Both the position numbers and the translations under genes were made by a program. From contig CAZGNV010000013.1 of the NCBI GenBank assembly GCA_964527835.1, positions 1 to 64,000 of the forward strand: a stretch of 64,000 bases of DNA. Reading direction: 5' to 3'. Shown in pieces: positions 1-8,681 of this stretch. How positions within the stretch are numbered: the stretch's first letter is position 1; each line of letters opens with the position of its first letter. The notes under the pieces were generated by a model. The model ran no database searches. It saw only the letters and a list, made by a program, of their open reading frames with translations, and was not told the origin of the DNA. Source of the DNA: JAFDCJ01 sp964527835 (GTDB lineage Bacteria > Desulfobacterota > Desulfobacteria > Desulfobacterales > JAFDCJ01).

Positions 1-62
1 GTCCTGGCATTTTTTACCGTTAGACTTGGGTCATCGATGTCCTGGCATTTGACAGTTAGGAT
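1..62. repeat. Short direct repeat at window start
   Basis: The 12-mer GTCCTGGCATTT occurs at 1-12 and again at 39-50, each followed a few bases later by GTTAG. It lies just beyond the stop codon of the multicopper oxidase gene. No gene is visible here. It may be the edge of a repeat or mobile element outside the window. Confidence 0.5.
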
Positions 63-1631
63 TTAAATTGAAGCCGGAGAATCTTCTATCAGGTAATTGC
101 GCATCATGCCCATGTCCTCGTGCTCCAGGTTGTGGCAGTGATAGAGGAAAAGCCCCGCAAACTCACCGAATTTTACCAGGATCCGGATGCGCTCGCCGGG
201 CATCAGCAGCACGGTGTCCTTCCAGCCTTCATCCACGTAGCCTTCATGCCTGACGCCGCTGCGGGCCAGCACCTGGAACTGCTTGCCGTGCAGGTGAATG
301 GGATGGGGCATGTTCATCATGCCGCCCATCATGCCCATGCCGCCGCTGCCTTCATTGATGAATTCCCATACCTCCAGGCTGTTCATCTTCACCCGCTCAT
401 CGGGGGTGGTGGCTTCCATTTGAAAGGTGCGCCCGTTGATGGTCCAGGTCATGCGGCGCATGAAAAGCCGGAAACGTTTCGGATCAGAGGAGTTCACCGC
501 CTCCGCGGCCGCGTATGGTTTAATGGTCGAAAGCCGTTGGGGCAGGGCCTGGCCGCCTTTTTCCCGGCGCTTGACCTGCACCCGCAGCACCTCAAAGCCG
601 GCGCCGTTGGCAAGCGCGGCCCCGCCGCCCATCATCATCCCCCGGCCCATCATATGCCCGCCCGTCATCCCGGCGTCAAAGGGCAGGCTGACCAGGGCGG
701 TTTGGGTTCCAACGGGATAGCGGCTGAAATCCGCCCACAGCTCCAGGCGCTCGCCCGGAGCCAGCATGACGTAAGGGCGATAGACCGGTTTTTCCAGCAG
801 GCCGCCGTCATTGCCGATGACCACCAGCGGGCTGCCGTCCTGCCAGGCCAGTCGGTAGATGCGTGAGTTGGAGCCGTTTAATAGACGCAGCCGGTAGGGG
901 CGGGTGGCGACCGGCAGGCTGAAATCCGGCTGTCCGTTGACCAGGATCCAGTCCCCCAGAAAGCCGTTCATGCGCTCCATGGGGTGTCCGGAAAGATAGA
1001 CCAGCTGGTTGTCCCGGTCAAAGCTGCGGTCCTGGATGACCAGCGGGATATCATGGGGGCCGGCCGGCAGCCCGGCAGCTTTTTCTTCGTCGTCGGTGAC
1101 CAGAAACAAGCCGGCCATACCGCCGTAAACCTGGGGACCGGTGCGTCCGTGAGGATGGGGATGATACCAGTAGGTCCCGGCCCGGTTGCGGACTTCAAAT
1201 TCATAGATAAAGGTTTCTCCCCGGGGAATCACCAGCCGCGGATGGCCGTCCATCAGGGCGGGGACATGCAGTCCGTGCCAGTGGACAATGCTTGGCTCGG
1301 GGATGTCGTTGGTAAAGCGGATGCGAACTTTCTGACCGCGGTGCACCCTAATCAGCGGCCCGAGATAACTGCCTTCCGGCGCAAGCAAGGCATTCGGATC
1401 GCCATCGAGCACCTGTCCCTGAAACTGCCACACGCGGGTGGGGTTGCCCGGAAAAATCGGCACCTGCCCCGCCCCGGCTTTGAGGGCAATGTCCAGATCA
1501 GCGTCAAACCCGGCGTTGGCTGCCGCCTGGGCGGCCGCCGGGGGAACATGGAGCAAAGCGCCCAGGCCGCCGGTGATCAGGCCGGTGCCCACGGCGCCGG
1601 TCAGGTGCAAAAACTGTCGTCTGCTGATCAT
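63..1631 (-). CDS. Tat-exported multicopper oxidase (CueO/SufI-like)
   Basis: Periplasmic multicopper oxidase of about 522 residues. The start chosen is the ATG at 1631, preceded by AAGGAG; a Met nine codons upstream lacks a better site. The N-terminus carries a twin-arginine signal (SRRQFLHLTG). Copper-ligand motifs are all present: HWHGLH near residue 120, WYHPHPHG near 155, HPIHLHG near 440 and HCHNLEHEDMGM near 500, which gives the T1 Cys, His and axial Met. Two Met-rich insertions (HMMGRGMMMGG and GGMGMMGGMMNM) resemble the Met-rich segments of cuprous oxidases such as CueO. Two further Met-rich secreted proteins lie upstream in the same orientation, so a role in copper oxidation or detoxification is likely; the exact substrate is inferred. 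Confidence 0.92.
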   Translation of the reverse strand: MISRRQFLHLTGAVGTGLITGGLGALLHVPPAAAQAAANAGFDADLDIALKAGAGQVPIFPGNPTRVWQFQGQVLDGDPNALLAPEGSYLGPLIRVHRGQKVRIRFTNDIPEPSIVHWHGLHVPALMDGHPRLVIPRGETFIYEFEVRNRAGTYWYHPHPHGRTGPQVYGGMAGLFLVTDDEEKAAGLPAGPHDIPLVIQDRSFDRDNQLVYLSGHPMERMNGFLGDWILVNGQPDFSLPVATRPYRLRLLNGSNSRIYRLAWQDGSPLVVIGNDGGLLEKPVYRPYVMLAPGERLELWADFSRYPVGTQTALVSLPFDAGMTGGHMMGRGMMMGGGAALANGAGFEVLRVQVKRREKGGQALPQRLSTIKPYAAAEAVNSSDPKRFRLFMRRMTWTINGRTFQMEATTPDERVKMNSLEVWEFINEGSGGMGMMGGMMNMPHPIHLHGKQFQVLARSGVRHEGYVDEGWKDTVLLMPGERIRILVKFGEFAGLFLYHCHNLEHEDMGMMRNYLIEDSPASI

Positions 1632-1778
1632 GTCAGGCTCCTTGGTTGAGCGTTTCAAATTTAATAATATAGAGTTTTATTTTCAATGAATTCCTTGTAT
1701 CTGCGGCAACCCGCCGGAGGCGGATAAACCTCGACAAGCGCTCAAATCCAGCCACAACTTGATGAATTCCATGGCGAA

Positions 1779-2144
1779 TCAGTTCGATAGATCGGCTTTT
1801 TTGGTTTCAAATTCCGCCTTGTCGATTTCTCCACGCGCATAGCGCTCTTTAAGAATGTCCAATGCCCGGCCGGCGCTACCGCCGGCTTCCAGCTTTGTCC
1901 GGCTGGTGGACTGAACCAGCCACTTGATGAGAAACACCAGGCCGACCAGTATCAAAATCCAGAAGATCATCATAAAGATACCTCCAAACCATCCCATCCC
2001 CCAGCCACCCCCCATCATGCCGGGACCCATGTGCCAGCCGCCGTATCCGCCCTGCTGGGCCAGTGCCTGGTGCGGGGCAACAAGCACAAACAGGGTTGCC
2101 AGCACCGCAGAGATTGTTTTTAACAACCATTTAACCGGTTTCAT
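1779..2144 (-). CDS. Small secreted/membrane SHOCT-domain protein, Met/Gly-rich
   Basis: About 121 residues from the ATG at 2144, which has AAGGAG upstream; an in-frame ATG 14 codons earlier is less well placed. Order of parts: signal peptide ending near ALAQ, Gly/Met/Trp-rich stretch (GPGMMGGGWGMGWFGG), one transmembrane helix (MMIFWILILVGLVFLIKWL), then a C-terminal SHOCT module (ALDILKERYARGEIDKAEF). SHOCT is a short oligomerisation domain often at protein ends. It sits between the multicopper oxidase and the Met-rich repeat protein and probably belongs to the same metal-handling module. Its biochemical role is unknown. Confidence 0.85.
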   Translation of the reverse strand: MKPVKWLLKTISAVLATLFVLVAPHQALAQQGGYGGWHMGPGMMGGGWGMGWFGGIFMMIFWILILVGLVFLIKWLVQSTSRTKLEAGGSAGRALDILKERYARGEIDKAEFETKKADLSN

Positions 2145-2253
2145 TTTATTGCTCCTTATCTTTCCGGGCCGATCCCTCTTGTTCATTTAGGTACCGGCCC
2201 GGCTTCCCGCTTGAAAAAGCGCAGCCTGGATCATTCCGATCTACGGGTCCGGT

Positions 2254-3346
2254 CTAGTACGCCGACCGGATCCAGCCGCTGCTTTTATCCACCAGCACCT
2301 TGTCCACCAGGGAGTTGTCCTTGGTAAGAATTTCCACCTCGAAGGCATTGCCAGCATCTTTGACCTTGCCGGGCTTCAGATTGGGGTTGCGGGTGGATTT
2401 AAGATAATTTTCCACGACGGTGAGGGCCTCTTTTTCCTTCAAAGGGCTCTGGCTGCCGCGATAGGGCTGCTGGTATCCGCTGCCGGCGGCTCCCCCCGGT
2501 CCCATGCCATAGCCACCGCGCGGTCCCATCATGCCGCCACCCATCATGCCGCCACCCATCATGCCGGGGCCCATGCCACCACCGGGCCCCATGCCACGGC
2601 CGGCTCCAGGTCCCATCATCATACCGCGGCCCATACCGTAGCCACCACGGGGTCCCATGCCATAACCGCCACCCGGGCCCATCATGCCGCCATGCANNNN
2701 NNNNNNNNNNNNNNNNNNNNNNNNNNNNNNNNNNNNNNNNNNNNNNNNNNNNNNNNNNNNNNNNNNNNNNNNNNNNNNNNNNNNNNNNNNNNNNNNTCAT
2801 TCCCGGGCCCATCATGCCGCCGCCCATCATGCCGCCATGCATCATTCCCGGGCCCATCATGCCGCCGCCCATCATGCCGCCATGCATCATTCCCGGACCC
2901 ATCATGCCGCCGCCCATCATGCCTCCTCCAGCCCCCATAAATCCCATTCCGAGGCTGGGGTTAATTTTTTTTGCCTGCAGGACAAATTCGAGGCGTTTCT
3001 GGGCAATCTGGTTCCTGAGGTCGGATATTTCTTTTTGTAACGCCGCAGCTTTTTTGGGATCCGGCGATTGTTTGGCCAGCTCGCTGCCAAGTTCGAGCCG
3101 TTTCTGATAAATGCTCTGCCGCAGCTCTCGGGTGCCCTCAAAAAATGCGGTGCGCGCCTCGTCCAGTTTCTTGAGATCATCTGAGCTCAGGTTGGCCGCC
3201 TGTGCACACCAGCCGCCATAACCACCGCCCCAGCCCTGTTGGCCGCCGTATCCCATGCCCATCTGGGCAGACGTGTAAGTGCCCGCAAACAAGATCGTGA
3301 TGGCTGCCATCAGTGCAATTTTCAATTTGAAGTGTCGGAATTCCAT
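2254..3346 (-). CDS. Periplasmic CpxP/Spy-like Met-Gly-repeat protein interrupted by assembly gap
   Basis: Start at ATG 3346 with an AGGAGG-type site. The N-terminal half has a signal peptide (cleavage near SAQ) and a helical segment (LSSDDLKKLDEARTAFFEG and following) typical of periplasmic metal-sensor/chaperone proteins of the CpxP/ZraP/Spy group. A tandem repeat of the type MMHGGMMGGGMMGPG follows and runs into the 100-N gap. Beyond the gap the same repeat phase resumes (HGGMMGPGGGYGMG) and ends in a small alpha/beta domain (near ENYLKSTRNPNLKPGK and VDKSSGWIRS) that recalls PepSY-like domains. The bases on either side of the Ns join exactly in repeat register, so one gene is more likely than two; the true repeat number is unknown. 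The placeholder Ns shift the naive reading frame and should not be read as a frameshift. Confidence 0.75.
2697..2796. other. Assembly gap (100 N)
   Basis: Exactly 100 Ns, the usual placeholder for a gap of unknown size. Both flanks lie in the same 45-bp tandem repeat, which explains the assembly break. Confidence 0.99.
2797..2931 (-). repeat. 45-bp in-frame tandem repeat
   Basis: Three consecutive 45-bp units (2797-2841, 2842-2886, 2887-2931) encode 15-residue units of the type MMHGGMMGGGMMGPG. The third copy carries one substitution and a divergent end. The repeat continues across the adjacent gap. It encodes a Met- and His-rich segment suited to binding soft metals such as Cu(I), which is inference. 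Confidence 0.9.
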
Positions 3347-3821
3347 TTTTTCCTCCTTATGAATTGTTGAGGGTTTGCTGTTCCATACGATAAGCACGTT
3401 AATCGGTTTTGAAAATGATATATTACAAGCCCCGTGCCAACCCATCAGGCGGTGCCCGTGTTGAAGTTTAACTAACTGATAATACGGATGAATAAATCTG
3501 TTTGCGTTTGGGAAGGGAAACGAAATGGCCGGGAGTTGATTCAGAACAGCTTCAAAAGTGCGTAAAAAGTAACCATTAGTAGATTGCAGGTATCCCAGAG
3601 CGGGTAAAAAGTATCCATGCTGCGGTGCGCAAAAGGGGCTGCCCCCTCGTTTTCCTTATCCGCTCTGGCTAATCAAGGGCCTGGCTTGCAATCCCCCCGG
3701 GCGGTTGACTCCAGGCCACGGTTTGGGCTATATGTTTTACGAAACTTACCTGCACTGGAATATCAATTACTTAGAAGTAGCGCCGGCCTTCGAATCAACC
3801 CGTACCGGTGCCCGGGGTGAG
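3347..3821. other. Intergenic region with paired 15-mer repeats
   Basis: No convincing gene. It separates the minus-strand metal module from the plus-strand ABC importer and must hold both promoters. GTAAAAAGTAACCAT (3562-3576) and GTAAAAAGTATCCAT (3604-3618) are 14/15 identical and 42 bp apart. A GC-rich patch near 3640 follows. The repeats may be an operator pair or a remnant of a mobile element end. Confidence 0.4.
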
Positions 3822-4514
3822 ATGCTGCTTGAATGCAAAAACATAAACTATCGATATCCCGGCTCCGATACGGAAGTTTTTCGAGATTTAAACGGCCAAG
3901 TTGCCGATGCGGGGTTTCATGCCCTGTTCGGTCCTTCGGGCGTGGGAAAGACCACCCTGGCGCGGATGATCGGCGGCGAAATCAAGGATTTCAGCGGGCA
4001 GTTGATCACCAACGGACTGGAGCGCATCCTGTACACCTATAACCTGGAGCGGCTGCCCGGCTGGTCGAGCGTTGGGGAGCACCTGGAATTAAACACGCCG
4101 GCTTCCAGCCGTCACCGGGTGGAAGAACTGATCGCCTCCTTCGGCCTTGCGGGCTGCATGGAGTCCCGTTTCAGCCAGTTGTCCCTGGGACAGCAAAACC
4201 GCACCAACCTGGTGCGCTACCTGCTGCAGGACTTTGATCTGCTGGTCATGGACGAGAGCCTGGCCAACGTGGACGAGGGCACCAAGGAAAGGATCATTCT
4301 CAAAATCAAGGCCATGTTTCCGGATCGTAGTTTTTTATACATTTCCCACAACGTGGTGGAGGTCGCCAAATTCTGCAAACAGATCTTTGTGCTGCGCAAT
4401 TTTCGCAAATCGCCCCAGGCGCTGGTGCTTGAAGGCCAGGACTACACCGGGGGCCCAGCGGTGGACAAAAAAAAGCTGGAGCATAGCATGCTGGAGATCG
4501 TCAATGCTCTATAG
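3822..4514 (+). CDS. ABC importer ATP-binding subunit, divergent (NitT/TauT-like)
   Basis: About 230 residues. The start at ATG 3822 is chosen because homology-like sequence begins there; upstream in-frame codons look non-coding. Walker A is GPSGVGKTT (residues 37-45), Walker B LLVMDE (140-145), D-loop SLANVD, and the switch His is near 176. The signature is LSLGQQ rather than LSGGQ, and no Gln is visible at the Q-loop position (LYTYNLERLPGW). It overlaps the downstream permease by 11 bp and the periplasmic binding protein gene follows, so the three form one importer of the nitrate/taurine/pyrimidine class. The substrate cannot be told from sequence. Confidence 0.85.
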   Translation: MLLECKNINYRYPGSDTEVFRDLNGQVADAGFHALFGPSGVGKTTLARMIGGEIKDFSGQLITNGLERILYTYNLERLPGWSSVGEHLELNTPASSRHRVEELIASFGLAGCMESRFSQLSLGQQNRTNLVRYLLQDFDLLVMDESLANVDEGTKERIILKIKAMFPDRSFLYISHNVVEVAKFCKQIFVLRNFRKSPQALVLEGQDYTGGPAVDKKKLEHSMLEIVNAL

Positions 4515-5268
4515 GCGCTTATACCAGTTTTTCATCATCTATTTTCTGGGCCTGGCGAGCCTGATGGCGATCAAATACGGCCTGCAGCTTTCCGACTACG
4601 TCATTCCGGGTCCGCCGGAAATCGCGACAACGGGACTGCGGGTGTCCGGCGCTTATTTGCTCAACGTGCTCAACACCCTGGCAGTGGCGATCCTGGGCCA
4701 CATCCTGGCCATTGTCATGGCAACGGTCATCGGCATCATCGGGCGCTTGACCGCCTGGATCGGCTCTTTTATCCGGGTGGCCGCTTACAACATCCAGGCC
4801 TATCCCATTGTCGCGGTGGCGCCGATCATTTTCATCCTGCTCGGCGACGGACTGTCGTCGCGGCTGCTGATTGCCGCCATGATCTGCTATTTTCCCCTGT
4901 TGCTGTCGTTTATCGGGATTTTTTCCGAACCGGTACCTGAAATCGAGCACTTTTTCGAAGCCACCCGGCGCATGAACTGGCGCCTGCAGATCAGGATCCG
5001 GGCTTTTGAAAACATTCACAAACTGATCACGGTGGTGGTGGGCAGCGCCACCCTGGCCATGGTGGGCACCATCGTGGCGGAATTTATTGCGGCCGATGCC
5101 GGCATCGGGTACAGCATCCGCATTGCCCTGTATCAGAGTGACCTGGCAAAAATCCTGGTGGCGCTTTTTCTGATCGGCATCTGCACTTCGCTGTACCTGG
5201 TCTTGCTGGAATGGATCGGGTACCGGATCCGCCAACGGTGGGAAATCCCCGAAGGAGGTCTAAAATGA
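4504..5268 (+). CDS. ABC importer permease (NitT/TauT-like)
   Basis: About 254 residues beginning at ATG 4504 inside the end of the ATPase gene. Six hydrophobic helices are visible, and a cytoplasmic loop (EPVPEIEHFFEATRRMNW) corresponds to the EAA loop that contacts the ATPase. The stop codon overlaps the start of the binding-protein gene (ATGA), indicating translational coupling. The family is the SsuC/TauC/ThiX type of binding-protein-dependent permease. The open frame extends far upstream on this strand, but that part is antiparallel to codon use of the ATPase gene and is not coding. Confidence 0.87.
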   Translation: MLYRRLYQFFIIYFLGLASLMAIKYGLQLSDYVIPGPPEIATTGLRVSGAYLLNVLNTLAVAILGHILAIVMATVIGIIGRLTAWIGSFIRVAAYNIQAYPIVAVAPIIFILLGDGLSSRLLIAAMICYFPLLLSFIGIFSEPVPEIEHFFEATRRMNWRLQIRIRAFENIHKLITVVVGSATLAMVGTIVAEFIAADAGIGYSIRIALYQSDLAKILVALFLIGICTSLYLVLLEWIGYRIRQRWEIPEGGLK

Positions 5269-6272
5269 AAATCCGGGCATTGACAAGAACATTGCACCTG
5301 TGTCTTGCCGTGGGGTGGTTTTGTTTTTTTACCGGCGGAGCCTTTGCCGACGGGACTCCGGTCACGGAGGTCACCTATCGTTTGAAGTGGCTGTTCAACA
5401 TCAGCGTGGTGGGCGACCTCTGGGCCGATGTCAACTGCAATTTCGCCCGCCGGGGATTGAAGGTGACCGTCAAACCCGGCGGTCCGGAGCGCGACGCCAT
5501 CAAGGAGCTTGAGCTGGGCCGTGCCCAGTTCGGAGTGGCCTCAGCCGACCAGGTGATCCGGGCGGTCTCCAAGGGGGCCCGCGTGGTGGTGCTGGCCCAG
5601 CTGTTTCAGGTCAACCCGCTGCAGTGGATTTACCGGCCGGGGCGCACGCCGATCAAAACCGCCCAGGATTTAAAAGGCAAAACCATCGGCATCACTTACG
5701 GCGGCAACGATGAGGCCATCATGCGCGCCCTGCTGGCTAGGCATCATATCCGCGAAGACGAGGTGCGCCTTTACAGCGTGCGATATGACTACACGCCCTT
5801 TTACCGGGGCAAGGTGGACCTGTGGCCCCTGTACCGCAATGCCCAGGCGCCGATTATCGGGGAGAAGCTGCGCAAGGCCGGCGAGCGGTATGCCTTCCTG
5901 GACCCGTCGCAGCTGGGCATCCGGTTTGTGGCCAATTCCGTGGTGACCAGCCAGAAAATGCTTCAGCAGCACCCCCAGACCGTCGGACGTTTCATGGAGG
6001 CGTTGCTGGAAGCCTGGCGTGAAGCGCTGGATCCAGCCAACCGGCAAAAGGCCATAGCCGTGGTTTTGAAGTTCAACCGGGAAACGCCCGCAGATATTGT
6101 GCGCCGGCAGCTGCCGGTCACCCGCCGCCTGATGCTGCCGGCCGCGGATTTTGTGTTCGGCAAAATCGATGTGGCGGCCTGGAAGCAGACCGAGCAGATC
6201 ATGCTGGAGCAAAAGCTGATTACAAAATCCGTGCATGTGGAGGGATTGTTGCATCCGGTGGTCAACCCCTGA
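5265..6272 (+). CDS. ABC importer substrate-binding protein (SsuA/THI5-like)
   Basis: About 335 residues from ATG 5265, with AAGGAGG immediately upstream and a 4-bp overlap with the permease. A signal peptide ends near AFADG. The mature protein follows the NMT1/THI5-like fold: an opening strand (VTYRLKWLFNISVVG), a central AQFGVASADQV motif where the ligand pocket lies, and a DLKGKTIGITYGG segment. These proteins bind small sulfonates, nitrate/cyanate, pyrimidines or riboflavin in different subfamilies, so the ligand is left open. The cognate ATPase is divergent. Confidence 0.88.
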   Translation: MKIRALTRTLHLCLAVGWFCFFTGGAFADGTPVTEVTYRLKWLFNISVVGDLWADVNCNFARRGLKVTVKPGGPERDAIKELELGRAQFGVASADQVIRAVSKGARVVVLAQLFQVNPLQWIYRPGRTPIKTAQDLKGKTIGITYGGNDEAIMRALLARHHIREDEVRLYSVRYDYTPFYRGKVDLWPLYRNAQAPIIGEKLRKAGERYAFLDPSQLGIRFVANSVVTSQKMLQQHPQTVGRFMEALLEAWREALDPANRQKAIAVVLKFNRETPADIVRRQLPVTRRLMLPAADFVFGKIDVAAWKQTEQIMLEQKLITKSVHVEGLLHPVVNP

Positions 6273-6354
6273 TGCCGCAATTTCTCAAAAAATTGCGGCC
6301 TGCGCCGTGCAGCCGAGACATTTTTTTGGCCCCATTGATCCCGGGAGGGTGATT

Positions 6355-6780
6355 ATGAGCGATGCAAAATTTGAGAAGGTTTCTGAATCCGATCAGCCAT
6401 TGTACGGTCCGCGCAAACTGCTGCTGTGCGGGTTTGCGGCCGAAGCCCAGCCCAAGTTCGAGGCTTTGCTGGAGGCCATCGGCCTGTCGGAGATCCCCAG
6501 GGTCTGGGTGGCAGACGAACAGGCGGGCCTGCGGGTCGGGCAGCTGGCGCAGCTTGCCGACGGTGAGGGTGCCGGACAGTCATCGTCCCTGCCGCGGGCC
6601 GTGATTATGGCCGGCATCAGTCAGAATGAGCTGCACCGGCTCATGGGCGGCTGCCGCCAGGCGAAGATGAAACCGGCCCTGTGGGCCACCCTGACGCCGA
6701 CATCGGAAACCTGGAGCCTGCGGGATTTGCTGACGGAACTGGCCGCCGAACGGCGGGCCATGCAGGATCGAAAAAAATAA
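6355..6780 (+). CDS. DUF3783-type protein
   Basis: About 141 residues from ATG 6355 with GGGAGG upstream. An alpha/beta pattern (KLLLCGFAAEAQPKFEALL, AVIMAGISQNELHRLM) and a C-terminal ATLTPTSETWSLRDLLTEL segment match what I recall of the uncharacterised DUF3783 family. It is soluble with no signal peptide. It lies 82 bp after the ABC importer in the same direction and may be co-transcribed. No function can be assigned. A GC-rich imperfect inverted repeat (about 6790-6835) follows and could end the transcript. Confidence 0.7.
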   Translation: MSDAKFEKVSESDQPLYGPRKLLLCGFAAEAQPKFEALLEAIGLSEIPRVWVADEQAGLRVGQLAQLADGEGAGQSSSLPRAVIMAGISQNELHRLMGGCRQAKMKPALWATLTPTSETWSLRDLLTELAAERRAMQDRKK

Positions 6781-6869
6781 TCCGTGCGGGGCCTCCGGCC
6801 GCCGGGGTGATGATCGGCGCCGGGGAGGCCATTGCCATTCGATCCTGAACGCTTATATTGTGTACCAGG

Positions 6870-6897
6870 TTGACTTTTTTTGTGCAACTGCTACAAA
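6870..6897 (+). promoter_or_regulatory. Possible sigma-70 promoter for the hdr genes
   Basis: TTGACT at 6870-6875 and TACAAA at 6892-6897 with 16 bp between. It would leave a leader of about 190 nt before hdrC. The match is moderate. Confidence 0.35.
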
Positions 6898-7095
6898 GTG
6901 GGAGATAGATGTCAGCAGCATTCGTAACCAGCAACCATAACGCTCGCCCGCACCGCCGCTTTTTTCCATCGGCGTTCGTCAACCGGTTTTTGGATCAAGC
7001 CTTTCCACAACGGATGATCCTTCCTGCCGACGAATCTGCAATAAAGATGAATTCCAGCGTTCAGCACTTCGGGCGGGATTTTAAAGGAACCGTCT

Positions 7096-7731
7096 ATGTC
7101 ACAGCCAACCAGCGCGGCCGCTATTGAAGACTTGCCGCCGCAGGACGATAAAAAAGAGCGGAAATTGATCGGTGAGCGGGGCAGTTATTTTTTGAACCGC
7201 TTCGAGGGGGAGACCGGGACCAATGTATCGGCCTGCTACCAGTGCGAACGGTGCACCAATGCCTGTCCGGTGGCCCACTACATGGACATCAAGCCTCACC
7301 AGGCCATGCGTTTTATCCAGCTGGGCTGGCGCGAGGAGCTGCTGCGCTCTTCCACGATCTGGGTTTGCCTTTCCTGCGAAATGTGTTCGACTTACTGCCC
7401 CAACGAGGTCGGGGTGGCCGAAAGCATCAATTACCTGCGCAACATGGCCGCCCATTCATCGATTCCGCCCAAGGAAAGACAGCTGGCGGTTTTTCACCAG
7501 ACATTTCTGGATGTGCTCGAACGCCACGGCCGGGTCAACGAATTCTGGCTGATGAATGCCTATAACCTGAAACCGGGAATATTTTCGGAAAAGCTCAAGT
7601 CCGGTCTGTTCAAAGAGGAACTTCTCATGGGGTTGACCCTCTGGAAGAAGGGCCGGCTCGGATTGCTTCCCGGCCGCTCAAAGGCCATCAAGGATTTAAG
7701 AAAAGTGTTTCGCCGCAAGCTTGGGCCTTGA
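7096..7731 (+). CDS. hdrC: HdrC-like 4Fe-4S subunit of heterodisulfide reductase-type complex
   Basis: About 211 residues from ATG 7096 with AAAGGA upstream. Two cysteine clusters, CYQCERCTNACP near residue 46 and CLSCEMCSTYCP near 90, are the classical pair of [4Fe-4S] sites in HdrC, here followed by the usual SINYLRNMA helix. HdrC passes electrons between the flavoprotein HdrA and the catalytic HdrB. HdrB and HdrA genes follow on the same strand. In sulfate reducers such complexes act in flavin-based electron bifurcation or disulfide reduction with an unknown thiol partner. Confidence 0.92.
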   Translation: MSQPTSAAAIEDLPPQDDKKERKLIGERGSYFLNRFEGETGTNVSACYQCERCTNACPVAHYMDIKPHQAMRFIQLGWREELLRSSTIWVCLSCEMCSTYCPNEVGVAESINYLRNMAAHSSIPPKERQLAVFHQTFLDVLERHGRVNEFWLMNAYNLKPGIFSEKLKSGLFKEELLMGLTLWKKGRLGLLPGRSKAIKDLRKVFRRKLGP

Positions 7732-7840
7732 TTAATCGAAGGCCGAGGGTGCCCCAGCTTCAAGGCGTTCAGGGGCGAAGCTGTAGTCATCTACCGCGAG
7801 CCCCTGGCAACACAGAAGATAAGGAAGGAGAAGTCAGCTG

Positions 7841-8677
7841 ATGCAACTGTCATTTTATCCGGGCTGCTCCCTGGAGGGCATGGCCCGGGACTACGGCCGC
7901 TCCATCGCAGCGGTCTTCAAGGATCTCGACATCGAGCTGGTGGAGCTTGAAGACTGGTCGTGCTGCGGAGCCACGGCGGCCCACAGTCTAAGCGAGATGA
8001 TGGCCGTCACGCTGCCGGCGCGCAACCTTTCCCTGGCGGAAAAACAAGGCCTGGACATTGTCTCCCCTTGTGCCAACTGCTTCAACCGCCTGCGGTTTTC
8101 CCAGCGCATGATCCAGAAAAAAATCTTCGACATTCCCTGGCCGGTGACCGGGGAGCTGCAGGTATACGACATGACCCGTTTTCTGGCCCAGCCCGAAAAC
8201 CTGCAGCGCATCGCCCAGCGGGTGGCAAAGCCGCTCAACGGCTTGAGCGTCATCAGCTATTACGGCTGCCAGATGGTGCGGCCGCCCAAAATCACGGGTT
8301 TTACGGACTATGAAAACCCCCAGACCCTGGACAACATTGCCGCTGCAGTGGGCTCGCAGGTGATTGACTGGTCGTTCAAAGCCACCTGCTGCGGGGCCAG
8401 CATCGGGATCGGGCGCAGGGAAATCCAGGAATCGCTCACCGCCCGGATCTTGCAAAAAGCGCGGCTGACCGGGGCTGACGCCATCGTGGTATCGTGTCCC
8501 CTGTGCCAGACCAACCTGGACCTGATCCAGCATAACAGCCGTGAGCGCGCCATGCCGGTTTTTTATTTTACCGAACTGCTGCAGCTGGCATTTGGGCCCG
8601 GCGGTGACCCGAAGCAGTTTCGCTGGCACATTGCCGACCCGGTGGTCCTGCTGTCCCAAAAAGGACTGCTGGGATAA
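7841..8677 (+). CDS. hdrB: HdrB-like subunit with two CCG domains
   Basis: About 278 residues, with AAGGAGAAG upstream of ATG 7841. It has the duplicated cysteine-rich CCG architecture: PGCSLEG with CCGATAAHS and CANC in the first half, and YYGCQMV, CCGASIG and CPLCQTN in the second. In methanogen HdrB these cysteines hold two noncubane [4Fe-4S] clusters that cleave heterodisulfide. It lies between hdrC and hdrA. The natural disulfide or acceptor in a non-methanogen is unknown. Confidence 0.92.
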   Translation: MQLSFYPGCSLEGMARDYGRSIAAVFKDLDIELVELEDWSCCGATAAHSLSEMMAVTLPARNLSLAEKQGLDIVSPCANCFNRLRFSQRMIQKKIFDIPWPVTGELQVYDMTRFLAQPENLQRIAQRVAKPLNGLSVISYYGCQMVRPPKITGFTDYENPQTLDNIAAAVGSQVIDWSFKATCCGASIGIGRREIQESLTARILQKARLTGADAIVVSCPLCQTNLDLIQHNSRERAMPVFYFTELLQLAFGPGGDPKQFRWHIADPVVLLSQKGLLG

Positions 8678-8681
8678 ATAG

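Noticed and set aside
120..866. Long plus-strand ORF opposite the multicopper oxidase
   Set aside because: Antisense shadow caused by high GC; the minus-strand reading has full copper motifs and a Tat signal.
2399..3445. One continuous ORF through the N gap in a different frame
   Set aside because: The frame past the gap depends on the arbitrary length of 100 N. After the gap the Met-Gly repeat continues in another frame, so the read-through peptide (AWRHDG) is an artefact.
3705..3821. 39-residue N-terminal extension of the divergent ABC ATPase
   Set aside because: It has no family likeness, and the ABC core begins right after ATG 3822.
4147..4503. N-terminal extension of the ABC permease into the ATPase gene
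   Set aside because: The extension is in a shadow frame of the ATPase gene with no membrane or family likeness; the permease starts at 4504.
6909..7127. 72-residue ORF before hdrC with GGGAG close to its ATG
   Set aside because: Peptide is Arg/Phe-rich with no domain likeness, spacing to the site is short, and its end runs into hdrC. It is more likely leader RNA.
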